In this document: positions 21,804-32,559 of the stretch, piece by piece
How positions within the stretch are numbered: the stretch's first letter is position 1
Layout of the letters: the number at the start of each line of letters is the position of its first letter
Assembly: GCA_025201345.1 (NCBI GenBank)
Contig: JAIXMG010000033.1
Span: forward strand, 248,001 to 312,000
DNA: 64,000 nt
DNA from: Thamnidium elegans
Taxonomy: Eukaryota; Mucoromycota; Mucoromycetes; Mucorales; Mucoraceae
Direction of reading: 5' to 3'
Translations under genes and position numbers: made by a program
Notes under the pieces: model-generated
The model's database searches: none
Told to the model about the DNA's origin: nothing
Seen by the model: the letters and a program-made list of their open reading frames with translations, nothing else

Positions 21804-23798
21804 TCACTCGTAAGGATTCTCAGTTGAACTCTCTTTGCTAAACACATTAAAAAAGTCATTTTCAGCATACTTTACCCAACCAAACTTGTCAGGTAAACCA
21901 ACATCAGCTGTTTCTTCATCGCTTGGTTCATCATTGGGCTCTTTGAATAAAGGAGGTGGAGGAGGAGTAAACATATGTACAGGAATCTGGGAGGTTTTTT
22001 CTCTGGGTGGAGTGTACCATGTATCTCGCATCCATGCAAGCTTTTTGTTCTTCTTGGAAACTGAAGGACGGTTAAATGACTCTTCTCCACCAATTGATGT
22101 TGTACGAGCTTGGAGAATCTTATCGGCAGCAATATTGATCTCCTTTTTCATTTGTAATAAGTGGCCTAAAGTAATGGGGGATTTTGGAGAGATCGGATAT
22201 AGTGGATGGAAAGTTAAAGCTGTGTCGGTACTTAGAGACATAAAGGCCATTTTTGGCAAGCTCCATAGTTGAGAGAGAGCAATGGGTACCAGTAATTTGA
22301 ATAAAATAAGTCATTAAGCGGCAATCATAACCATGGGTATTTTGAATGATTCCATCCAATGCATCCTTTGCCTCTTGTAATAGTTTGCCTTCATCTTGAA
22401 TTGACTTTGAGCCACTGTTACATTTGGCGCATTCACCAATAGCAAGATCCAGTTCTTCTGTATTAATATCAACGACCAGTCTGATATCAATTTTAAAGCC
22501 ATGAATGTACTTTGTCTTGGGGTAGAGAACCTTCTTCTCCTTGATTGAGAGTAGGTATTCAGATTCAGCTGAGACTATACGGACATTTTCTGAAGGAGGG
22601 AACAATAACTCCAGCAAAGGAGACCATAGGATTCGAAAGTAATCATTTTCACAGTAGTTGATATCACTGGCATTACTGAGCATCTTTCTATAATCATTCA
22701 TTGTTCTGAGTATGTGCTTTATTATACTAAACACCCTCATAAGGCCAATATCACTTGCATGCTTGATTTTCATTTTTCCGATATAGCTTTTAACACCTAG
22801 GCTAAATAAAACCGTTATTTTTTTTTAAATCAGGCGAACAGTCGTTCCGCTAAAAAAAACGAGTTCGCCTCATCCATCCAAAAATTCGCTCAGAAATGGA
22901 TTCGTTAACTGCTCGCTGAATCTCAGCGGATAGAGTAAATTTTTTTGGCTTAGGTGTTAACAGCGTTAAAATCATTCGATAGGTCTAACGTGTTCTTAAT
23001 GATAATGAGGGTATTTGTGACAATTGCATCCAAAGGGTATTCCTTCATTTTGAGCTTGTTGTCAAAGTAGTCGTTGATATATTTCCACTGATCGTTATCA
23101 AAAAGTTTTCGCTGAGATGAATATGATTGGTCAGAAAGATCACGAATGGATGAAAATCCAGCAGTCATGATTTTGCGTTGGCGGTCAGTGAGCTGCTTAG
23201 GGTTTTGCAAGTACAACTGATGTAGTTTTAAGGCTTCCCTTTTGATTATGGTACCCAAGCTTACACTGGAATTTGGTATCATGATACCATCGCTTTCAAC
23301 ATCTGTGGCTTCATCTGTGGCTTCATCTGTGGCTTCACCTGTGGCTTTATCAGTAGCTTTATCAGTCTGTCTCCTTTTGGTGTCTTTTATCTCTGGTTGG
23401 GTATTCATGCGTTTCTTGCTTTGCGATCTCTCCACAGCCTCTTCTTCCAAACCAGCTTCCACTTTATCGACATTAGTAATGTCATCAATAGCATTTTTTT
23501 GCAATTCTGGATACGAGGTGTGCCAGAAATGATCGAGGGCATCGTTTTGATTGCGAAGAGCAACACGGAGTCCAATTATTACTTTAGACTCCTTTGAATC
23601 AACAAAGGCGGCACCAAGTACTTTGAGATCATCTTCGAGAAGCTGAATTGCTTCTCTTCTTGGCTTGGTCGGGTCAATGGTTGCTAAACTTCGGTAGAAG
23701 TTTATTAGGCTCCATTTCGAAAAACTTGTTGAGCTCCAATAACCTATTGTAACTATCTGGTTAGAGCCATACTTTATTACTGTTATATTAATAGGCAC
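21804..23798 (-). pseudogene. Decayed multicopy fungal gene, split by a TTAA element and a frameshift
   Basis: Three open blocks on the minus strand belong together: 23798-22950, 22773-22120 and 22259-21804. The second contains YCENDYFRILWSPLLELLF, GFKIDIRLVVD and DEGKLLQEAKDALDG. I associate these with a large uncharacterised Mucoromycota family, from memory. The first block is interrupted by the 171-bp TTAA element. Removing that element with one TTAA joins the two blocks in frame. The second-to-third transition needs a one-base shift near 22150-22185. The first block holds a 12-bp tandem repeat (about 23303-23370) encoding DEAT/DKAT units. No catalytic motif is recognised. The whole would be about 660 residues. 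Confidence 0.65.
22790..22960. mobile_element. 171-bp MITE bounded by TTAA
   Basis: The ends are TTAACACCTAGGC (22790) and its inverted partner GCTTAGGTGTTAA (ending 22960), with TTAA at both extremes, as expected for piggyBac-type target duplication. The interior is non-coding and has small hairpins: GGCGAAC...GTTCGCC at about 22833-22870 and CGCTGA-ATC-TCAGCG at about 22914-22928. It interrupts the coding sequence of the surrounding gene, and excision at TTAA restores frame across the junction. Confidence 0.75.
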
Positions 23799-24231
23799 AT
23801 ACTATAGCAAACGAGTTTTCCTTTCAACGATTTCCAACGAAATGTCATAGGTGGTATAAACTAGACTTTCTTTTTTTCTATTTTTTTTTGAATATTATGG
23901 TATACGGAATTCAGCTCACTTTTTTTTTTCTCAAAAAAAAAATGAGGATACGCAAATTTAGTTCGAAAATCCAATAAGAATATATTCTAAAAATTATTGA
24001 AGAGTGTAACATTAATGTCAAGGTGTGTAGAAGGGCTGCTGTTTAAGATCATCGGTGCTTAAAGTACATCCAATAGGTGCTTCGTGCGTCATTGCTGCCA
24101 CGTCGATAACAAAGAAAAGGCTTATCACTTACAACAATGGATACTATCGTATAATCTAACTTATAATCATCAAATAAAAAGAATGGTTTTTTTATTAAGA
24201 GAAACAAAGGTAAATACTAACTATATGACGC

Positions 24232-24268
<37 letters not shown>

Positions 24269-24338
24269 TTTTATCGTTTCTTTAAATACAAAGTACACTT
24301 TTTTTTTCCCTCTTTTTTCATTATTTTCATCTTTTTAA
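23799..24338. other. Intergenic, SEC24 promoter side
   Basis: AT-rich DNA with long T runs (24236-24263) and a T-run/A-run hairpin at about 23923-23942. It presumably contains the promoter and leader of SEC24. No other gene is seen. Confidence 0.4.
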
Positions 24339-27300
24339 ATGCAAAACCAACAGCCTAACCAAAGGCCTCCCCAGCAAGGACAACAACCTGTGCGTCCTAT
24401 GTTTAGACCTCAAGGCGCTCCAGCTGGTTTCCGTCCTCCCATGCAACCTAGACCGGGATTCCAACCTACTACAGGAGGAACACCACCACCACCTCATCCG
24501 GGACATCCAGGAGTCCGCCCAGGCTTTGTACCTAATCAAGTACGTCCCATGATGAGACCGGTAGGTCAATCACCTATTCAATCACCTGCTGTTCGCCCTG
24601 CTAGTCCTGTTATAGCATCTCCTATTCAACAACACCAACAAGTAGAGCCACCAATGTCACCTACAACTGCCACATCTGACCATCATCGTAGAAAGAGAAT
24701 GTATCCTGAGCAAATCGCAAAGGCATATTCTGGCGACGTCCCTGTTTCTCCTGGATACCCACCTCAACAACAGTCGTATGGTTCTCCTGCCATGGCAAAC
24801 CAACAACCTATGCAACAACAAGCTCAGTTTATTTCTCCCATGGGTACTCCTTCTACGGCTTATGCTCAACCTGCACAACAACCTTATCCTCAACAACAGC
24901 AACAGCAACAACAACAACCTGCTTATAACGCGTATAATCAAGATCCTGTAAACCAAATGTCATCTCAGTTTGGAAACATGAATATGAGTTCTCCTATGGC
25001 TCCTGTAAGTATTACATGCAAAAACTTTTTTTATATGTGCTAATGCTTTTCTTTTTTCTTCATCTGATGGGGAAATAGGTTACTCCTGCTGTGCCTTTAT
25101 TAGGTGCTCGTCCTCAAATTGCAGATATTGGATACACTGGACCTTCCATTCGTTTACCACCTAATGTAATATATATATAAAGAGAGATGGAAAAAAAAAA
25201 CAAATGGAACCTAACATTTTTTTTTTAGATTTCAGTAACCGATTCTCCTCATGTCAATTGTGATCCTTCTTATCAAGCATCAACCATCAATGCTATTCCC
25301 GCCACAGAAGCTTTATTGAAAAAGTCTAAATTACCTTTTGCACTTGTCTTGGCACCTTACCGAAGTTTAAAAGAAGGCGATGTAAGCTAAAAAATATAAG
25401 CGAGAGAGAATCGCCAAAACTAATATTGGTATAAAAAAATAGGAACCTGTGCCAGTTGTAAAAGATAGCGTTATTGCAAGATGTAGACGTTGTAGAACAT
25501 ATATCAATCCATTTGTTACATTTGTGGAAGGAGGTCAACGTTGGAAGTGTAACATGTGTTTCTTATTAAACGATGTACCAGCTGCATTTGATTATGATAA
25601 CCAAACACAACAACCAGCTGATCGTTGGAAGCGACCTGAGTTAAATTACGGTTGTGTTGAATTTGTTGCTCCTACCGAGTATATGGTTCGTCCCCCTCAA
25701 GCACCTTCATTTGTTTTTGTTATTGATGTCTCATATTCGGCTATTCAATCCGGTATGTTGGCAACTGCTGCTCGTACCATTCTTGATTCCCTTGACCGTT
25801 TACCCAATGCTGAAAGCCGTACTCGTGTCGGTATCATTACAGTTGATTCTGCTGTTCACTTCTATGACTTGAACTCAAAGTTAGCCGAACCTCGTATGTT
25901 AATTGTATCTGATCTTGACGATATTTACTTGCCTCAACCTACTGATTTGTTGGCAAACTTGACTGAATGTATGCAAACGTTAAAGACCTTATTGGAAAAG
26001 TTACCTGATATGTTCAAGGATTCTGTTAATGTCAATAATGCTTTGGGTACAGGTCTTCAAGCTGCTTTCAAATTATTATCCCCTGCTGGTGGTAAAATTA
26101 TTTGTTTACAATCTACTTTACCCAACACAGGTACTGGCGCTTTAAAGCCTCGTGAAGATGTCAAGTTATTAGGTACCTCAAAGGAATCTACCCTTTTAAA
26201 TGCTGCTTCTCCATTTTACAAGACATTTGCTGTCGATTGTTCTCGTTCTCAAGTTGCTTGTGATATGATTATTTTTGGTGGTCAATACTCTGATGTTGCT
26301 ACTCTCAGTTGTGTTCCTCATTATACTGGTGGTCAAACTTATTATTACCCTGGATTCAATGCTAGCCGTACCGAAGACGCGCTTAAATTTGCTCATGAGT
26401 TCTCCGAATTATTAGCTGAACAAATTGGTTTAGAAGCTGTTATTCGTATTCGTGCTTCTCGTGGTTTACGTATGAGTGCTTTCCACGGTAACTTCTTTAT
26501 TCGTTCTTCTGATCTTTTGGCTCTTCCCAATGTTCCTCGTGATCAAAACTATGTTGTTGAAGTAGCTATGGAAGATGACTTGAAGGTACCTACTGTATGT
26601 TTCCAGACTGCCTTATTACATACTTCTTGTACTGGTGAAAGACGTATTCGTGTTATTACCATGTGTTTACCTGTCAGTAACAGTATCTCTGAATTATACG
26701 CCAGTGCAAATCAACAGGCCATTACTGCTTATCTTGGTGTCAAAGGTAATATTTTATAATTGAAAAAAAGAAATAGACACGGACTAACATTTTATTTTAT
26801 TTTATTTTTAGCTGTTGAACGTGGTTTATCTTCCAAGCTGGATGATGCTCGTGATGCCATTGTTAACAAGTTAGTCGATATTATGGGTGTCTACAAGACA
26901 CATGTTTTAGGATCAGGTTCCGGATCCACACCTCAATTAACTGCACCCGATAATCTTAAACTTTTACCATTATTTGCACTTGGTTTAATCAAACACGACG
27001 GTTTACGCCAAAGTTCTCAAATCCCTACTGATATGAGAGCTAATGCTATGAATATGTTAAACACGATGCCTTTACAACTTTTGATTCCTTACCTTTATGC
27101 CAACCTTTACTCATTACACAACATGCCAGCTGACGCAGGAGAGTTCTCTGAAAATGGAGTTGTCTTCCCTCCTGCCTTAAACTTGACATCTGAAAATTTG
27201 GAAGTACATGGATGTTACCTTTTAGAAAATGGACAAAATATTTACTTGTGGGTTGGACGTAATGTTGTACCTCAATTATGTACTGATTTATTTGATGTCA

Positions 27301-27563
27301 AGACATACGAAGGATTAAAGGGTGGTAAGATTACATTACCTGTTTTGGACACTCCTCTTAATAGAAAGGTCAATACGTTGGTTGGTAAACTGAGGGAGAT
27401 GCGTCGTGGCAACTATTATCCTACTCTTTACTTGGTTAAAGAAGATGGTGACCCTTATCTCAGATTATGGTTCTTGGCTCATTTGATTGAAGATCGTACA
27501 GATAATATTATGAGTTATCAACAATTCTTACAACATATTAAGGATAGAGTAAGTAAATCATAA
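24339..27563 (+). CDS. SEC24: COPII coat subunit Sec24
   Basis: Five exons: 24339-25004, 25079-25165, 25229-25381, 25443-26745 and 26812-27563, giving 986 residues. The N-terminal ~225 residues are Pro/Gln-rich and disordered, as in Sec24. The Sec23/Sec24 zinc finger CRRC...CNMC lies at about residues 316-341. A vWA-like trunk follows ([17 protein letters not shown]), then beta-sandwich, helical and C-terminal gelsolin-like domains ([12 protein letters not shown]). Sec24 is the cargo-binding half of the Sec23-Sec24 inner COPII coat and acts at ER exit sites. Length and domain order are complete. The ATG is the first in frame after a T-rich leader. The zinc finger begins right at the fourth exon. 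Confidence 0.96.
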
Positions 27564-27697
27564 AGAGGAAAAAAAAAAACGCTTGATCTAAATGGCCTAG
27601 ATCAACTAACTTGTAAGTATGAACTTATAGGTCAGTTCATCATCATTTTAAGAGTTTTTTCTTTTTTATTTTATAATCATAATATCTTCTACCCTTT

Positions 27698-27711
27698 TCT
27701 CTCCCTCTCTT

Positions 27712-27765
<54 letters not shown>
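27698..27765. repeat. (CT)n microsatellite
   Basis: A run of CT units interrupted by occasional A and T, in the convergent 3' region between SEC24 and the cyclo-ligase gene. Confidence 0.9.
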
Positions 27766-27790
27766 AAAAAAATATATTAATAAAACATTC

Positions 27791-28724
27791 TTAAAATATT
27801 TCTAAAGGTGTCAATACACTATCCAATACTTGATCTGTTTCTTCTAAAGGAATTTTACCGACTTCAACGACTTGTTCGTTTAAAGCAAGTGCAACTGAAT
27901 AAAAGGATTAAAAAAATTACTTTTGAAAAAAAAAAAAAAAAAAAAAACTTACCTAATGCTGGTGCTTGTTTATGATTTTCTTCTGACCAAGCTTTACATT
28001 TTCTAATATATCGGTCATAATAACTACAAGATAACATTTAGTATAAAAAATTAGATTGTGTTGCTTATCACATACCCCTTTCCATGTCCAATCCGATTCT
28101 TATTCTTGTCAAAAGCAACGCCAGGTACCAAAATCAAATCTAACCCAGCTCCATCCAAAGCTACAATCATTTTTTTATATTAGTACCACTACAATAAGTG
28201 CATTACACTAGTTCATTTACCATTCTCTCTTTCTTGATCCAAAGGAGGTTCAGGAATACTCCATCGATTTAACGGAAGTGACTCAAAATCACCGACACTA
28301 GTGATTCTAACCATATCCATTGTATTTTTTGTACAACGAGGTATAAAGCAATTCTTGTCTTAAATAATATTTATGTAAGCCAGGGGTAAAAAGAATCCCT
28401 TTTTTTTTTAGGCATTAAACTTACCGGAGTTAAGCAAGTGTAAAATAATATTCTTGGTCATAATTTCACAAGTAGGCATACTAATGTAAACACTAACATT
28501 TTTACTCTTCTTGAACGATTCTAACTGTTGTAATTTTTGAAACAGTTGATCAGCTAACAAAAAAAAACAAAAAATTAAAAAAAAAAAAAAAAAAAAAGAG
28601 TTGTAAAAAAAACAGTAAATGGGGACTCACATTGTGCAGACAACTCTTGGGTTGAAATCTTCTCTAAACGAGAAGCCATATCTTTACGTAATTGTTTTTT
28701 TAATGATACGATAGTTGTATTCAT
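27791..28724 (-). CDS. FAU1: 5-formyltetrahydrofolate cyclo-ligase
   Basis: Six exons on the minus strand: 28724-28631, 28553-28425, 28358-28221, 28160-28076, 28023-27953 and 27894-27791. They give 206 residues, the usual size. The N-terminus KKQLRKDMASRL and the ATP/folate-binding segment [28 protein letters not shown] are diagnostic of MTHFS/5-FTHF cyclo-ligase. This enzyme converts 5-formyl-THF to 5,10-methenyl-THF using ATP. The C-terminal IPLEETDQVLDSVLTP is also conserved. The protein should be cytosolic and/or mitochondrial. Phases across all five introns are consistent. It is convergent with SEC24 and divergent from the ubiquitin-like gene. Confidence 0.94.
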
Positions 28725-29151
28725 GACAAAAAGAAAAAAAAAAGTGTGTGTAAAAATAAACAAAAAAAAACGAAAAAATAGTGCCTGGGACCTTTTTATT
28801 TCAATTTGTGAGATAAATTTAAGGTTTTTGATAGTTTCAAAGAGGTTATTATGTCTTAAATTTATGTGCCTCAAACAAAACAAAAGAAAATGACATACAT
28901 TGATTTAAACGTATAGTCTTAAGCTACACTTCTGTCAAATACTATATCTAAACTTTACTACTAGATAGCTATCTAAAAATTAGGAACACAATGTAGTGAT
29001 AATTGTTCATGCAAATTATAAGCTCAAAACGCCAAAATATATGACGTCCATATCAAAGTCTTTTCGTCATCACGCTGCCGTATAACTTTGGAATAAACAA
29101 AAACAAAAACAAAAAATACTTTTTATCTTTTTTCCCAATCTTAAAAATCAT
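28725..29151. promoter_or_regulatory. Shared divergent promoter region
   Basis: A 427-bp region between two divergent genes, FAU1 (minus) and the ubiquitin-like gene (plus). It contains a CRE/ATF-like TGACGTC at 29042-29048 and CGTCATCACG at about 29065. Regulatory use of these sites is inference only. Confidence 0.35.
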
Positions 29152-29616
29152 ATGGAAATCAAAGTAGATCTACAACAGTTAGGGACTAGTTTTATGCTAA
29201 AAGTAGAACCGAAGTATACGTTGTTTTTCGTTAAAACAATTGTACAAAGTAGGCACTATATTCATAAGAGTAACCAGTGTTTGACAAAGAATGGGCATAC
29301 ACTTCGAGACTCCTTTACATTATCCGAATACGATATAAAAAACAACGATAGTGTCACCCTCACAATCTCGGGACCTTCACCATATAAACCTTATACTATT
29401 TATTACAAAGTTGACGGTAAAGAACGTGATAGTATCGAAGTTATGACATGTCATACTATTGATTATTTAAAGAAGGATATCTGGTATAAAACAGGTATCC
29501 CAGTTAAATGTATGAGACTTCGATACCTTACATATCTACTTGAATCGGGTTCGTGTATTGCAGATTATAACATTTTGCCAGAAAGCACATTGAGTTTGGA
29601 AGCAGATTACTCTTAA
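29152..29616 (+). CDS. Protein with two tandem ubiquitin-like domains
   Basis: Single exon, 154 residues. Residues 1-72 (MEIKVDLQQLGTSFMLKVEP... to DSVTLTI) fit a beta-grasp ubiquitin-like fold with the usual LTKNGHTLRDSFTLSEYDIKNND segment. Residues about 80-152 repeat the pattern (YTIYYKVDGKERDSIEV ... IADYNILPESTLSLEA). There is no C-terminal Gly-Gly, so it is not a conjugatable modifier and is not made as a precursor of free ubiquitin. Lys positions of ubiquitin are not conserved. Function is unknown; a binding or adaptor role is inference. Its shortness and lack of introns are unusual among the neighbours. Confidence 0.75.
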   Translation: MEIKVDLQQLGTSFMLKVEPKYTLFFVKTIVQSRHYIHKSNQCLTKNGHTLRDSFTLSEYDIKNNDSVTLTISGPSPYKPYTIYYKVDGKERDSIEVMTCHTIDYLKKDIWYKTGIPVKCMRLRYLTYLLESGSCIADYNILPESTLSLEADYS

Positions 29617-30125
29617 AAGAACGACATAATATATTAAAAGGAATAAATGCATTCATTGTTTTTATTTACTGTGAACTTTATCGAAAAATATGCTTTTTTT
29701 TTTTGCTTAACCACTATTGACACCATTAACACCAGTTTTTTTTTTTTTTTTTTTTATATATATATGGATAAATCGCGTCATTAAGCCATTAAGATATTCC
29801 TCATGCAAAGAAAAAAGAATACTTATTTTATTCCTTTTCTTTTATCATGACTTTTAATATAAAAATAACGAGCTACGAAGAATTATATCTTCAGGTAGAG
29901 TCCTACTATCAAGAGTATCGAATTTAATGACCAGACTTTTGAAAAAAATTGGACAGTATGCTAAATGTGATTGCCCATCTTGACTACACTAAAGACTATT
30001 ATAAATAAATCTTTAACCTATGACCATTTTAAGTAATTGCTTCACATGTTTTTTAAACTCAAAACTGCTTTAAATAATTTTCCTACAAACAAAACCTTTT
30101 TATTCTTTTTTTATCCCATATAAAA
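29617..30125. other. Intergenic, no gene seen
   Basis: AT-rich DNA with T runs at about 29695 and 29738-29756. It carries the 3' end of the ubiquitin-like gene and the promoter of the methyltransferase. Nothing else is recognised. Confidence 0.4.
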
Positions 30126-30842
30126 ATGAACAAATACGACGATCCGGATTTCTTTCAAAAGTATTCTCAAATGGAACGCTCTAAGCATGGTTTAGAGGCC
30201 GCAGGTGAATGGCATGAACTTCAAAAGATGTTGCCCAATTTTATTGACAAGAGGGTACTCGATTTAGGGTGCGGTTATGGATGGCATTGTTTGTATGCTG
30301 CGGAACATGGTGCTACAAAAGTAATTGGTATCGATCTTTCTAACAAGATGATCGAAGTAGCTAAATCAAAGACGAGTTCTGATATCATTACTTACGACGT
30401 TCAAAATATCGCCGATATAGATTTCCCTGCCAATTCGTTTGATGTCGTAATCAGTTCATTGACCTTTCATTACCTTCCTGATTTTGATAGCATTGTTCTG
30501 AAAATAAAAAAGTGTCTTGTGGAAGGTGGTGATTTTGTATTTTCTGTAGAGAATCCCGTTTTCACCGCTTATGGTACAGGTGATTGGTATTATAACGAGA
30601 AGGGTGAGCCTTTACATTGGCCTGTTGACAATTACTTTTCTGAAGGAGTACGACATAGCAATTTTTTGGGTGCCGATGTCGTAAAGTATCATAAAACCAT
30701 GGCCACGTACATAAATACACTTATCAAACATGGTTTTAAAATCACTAAAATTATTGAGCCTATGCCAGAAGAAAAATTAATCGAGCAAATGCCAGATGAA
30801 TTAAGAAGACCTATGATGCTATTGATATCTGCTAGATTATAA
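30126..30842 (+). CDS. Class I SAM-dependent methyltransferase, bacterial-type
   Basis: Single exon, 238 residues. The Rossmann motif I VLDLGCGYGWH lies at about residues 44-54. The acidic motif II end IGIDLS is at about 70-75, and motif IV/post-I SFDVVISSLTFHYLPD at about 105-120. A C-terminal stretch FSVENPVFTAYGTGDWYYNEKG follows, then HWPVDNYFSEG and a final RRPMMLLISARL. It belongs to the UbiE/type-11 group. The whole-protein pattern closely resembles small methyltransferases I know from Firmicutes, from memory. The substrate is unknown. The lack of introns in an intron-rich region and the bacterial look suggest horizontal acquisition. A dead partial copy sits at 47952-47771. The gene is followed by an AATAAA-like signal (about 30875). 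Confidence 0.9.
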   Translation: MNKYDDPDFFQKYSQMERSKHGLEAAGEWHELQKMLPNFIDKRVLDLGCGYGWHCLYAAEHGATKVIGIDLSNKMIEVAKSKTSSDIITYDVQNIADIDFPANSFDVVISSLTFHYLPDFDSIVLKIKKCLVEGGDFVFSVENPVFTAYGTGDWYYNEKGEPLHWPVDNYFSEGVRHSNFLGADVVKYHKTMATYINTLIKHGFKITKIIEPMPEEKLIEQMPDELRRPMMLLISARL

Positions 30843-31035
30843 GCGTTTTTTTCCTCACAAAAATATACATATTAAATAAACACTAATAGTGATACAGCAC
30901 ATTACAAGAATTGTACTTAAACTCAGCTATATAAACCTATACCTTTTATTTAATAAAACGATTATCTTACTTTTGCGACGAATTACTTATTAGTATCTTT
31001 CTGTTTTTATTTTATTTTAAATCTTCATTATTTTA

Positions 31036-32284
31036 GTAGCTCGGATTCCACAAGGAGATATTCTTGCTTGTGTAGATGTTCTCTTCGATATGTCTAAATA
31101 TGGTTGCCGCGTGTGTACTATAAAAGACGCTTCATATGATTCGCGATGTATTTATTTTACAAATGAGGCAAGCCAGCCTGAACTTCATAGTAAAGAGAGC
31201 TTTCAGCAAGTAAACTTCCACCTACCAGCTAACAGTGAAATTAACAAAGGAATGAAAGAAGTTATGCCATTGATTTGTTTTGAAATGTTTAGTGCTTCCT
31301 TTCGTGGACTTGATAAATTGCATTTGACAGGTAACAACTTACCGAAATAGTTTTGGGCATTTTTTGCAAAACCAAAACAAGAAATATGGTACAGCTTATC
31401 CATTAGAAATATCATCAGCCATAATCAAAGAGCTTGGTGAAAGATTTGCTGAAGTACAAAGTCGGGTACCATTGAATTATTTTGATGGCGTATTCATGAA
31501 TCTCTCTTCAAGAGGGGGCATGCCCCTGCAGTCGATTGGTAAACGTTTCGTCCGAATCTTGTTTGTGAGGGAATTTCGAAAATGGCAGAAACTCATAGAG
31601 GATTAAAAGAATCTCAACAGGCCAGTAATTCGTCTAGAAGAAATACAGCAGCTATATTGTCTACAATGGTTGATAGACCTATTGAAAAAAAATGTAAAAG
31701 ACACAGCTGTAGCAGACCGTTGTTTGTCAAGTGCTCGCGTATTGGCGTTATAATACGAGATAACTACAGAATATCTGGAAGAAGTTGAATATAAGATCTC
31801 TTTTACCAAAGAAAACATACCTCCTAATATTCACACAGCGACACAGCACTACTTACAACATCTTGTTTACGTCATCAAACTACTTGGGCCTATGAGGATG
31901 TTCAGCTGTAGGCCTTTAGAACGAATGATAGGCATGATTAAGCAACAAATTGGCTCGAGATTTAAATCAGGCGAAATTGCGTTTCACATTGCCAAACAGG
32001 GCTTTATTTCACGTAAAGATAATACCGTAGACACTGTACTACAGACGAAAAAGATCGTAGCAAGAAGAGGTAGAGCGTCTCCGTTTGTTAAATTAAATGA
32101 GTTATGGTATTTGGGAGTTGATTTTAGTCAAAAATATACCGCTTTCCAACAAAATAGAAACAGCTTGCAAGCTTTTGCGAAACCATGGCTTACCGGATAT
32201 ATGATTACCCGTAAAAAATATACTATCACGCTAAACAATGAACCCAGCAAAGAAAATTTTATTAAAACCAGTTTTTTTGTGTAG
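31036..32284 (+). pseudogene. Tnp2/DUF4218-type transposase relic
   Basis: Coding-like blocks in shifting frames. The first, at about 31036-31350, contains ICFEMFSASFRGLDKLHLTGNNLPK. Debris matching the region after it follows to about 31620, partly with stops. The block at 31880-32284 contains LLGPMRMFSCRPLERMIGMIK and GSRFKSGEIAFHIAKQ. The GP...ERMIG.iK pattern resembles the DUF4218 part of CACTA/Tnp2 transposases (GP..WMYPFERYMG.LK). Several stops and frame changes make it inactive. The terminal CACTA repeats were not found. Confidence 0.6.
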
Positions 32285-32559
32285 AATGTTACACCAACGA
32301 TCACGAAAAATAAAAGTAAAATCAAACAAGTGTATTTAACCACACAAAGAGAATTTTTACATAATAAGAGAATAAGGTAAAAAAGAAAAAAGTGATATTA
32401 ATGTATGAGCTTAGATAAATTATACATTTGCGGGAAACAATTAAATAAGATGTGTAATGATTTTTCCATGTGAAATTTAAAAAGGCTAATTTCCCACCTT
32501 TTTTTGTTTTTCTTTCTTTCCTTTTTTTTTTTTTTCTCCCTTTTAAAAAATATATAGAT
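32285..32559. other. Short intergenic, PEX11 promoter
   Basis: AT-rich DNA with a TC-rich stretch ahead of the PEX11 start (about 32500-32545). No gene is seen. Confidence 0.4.
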
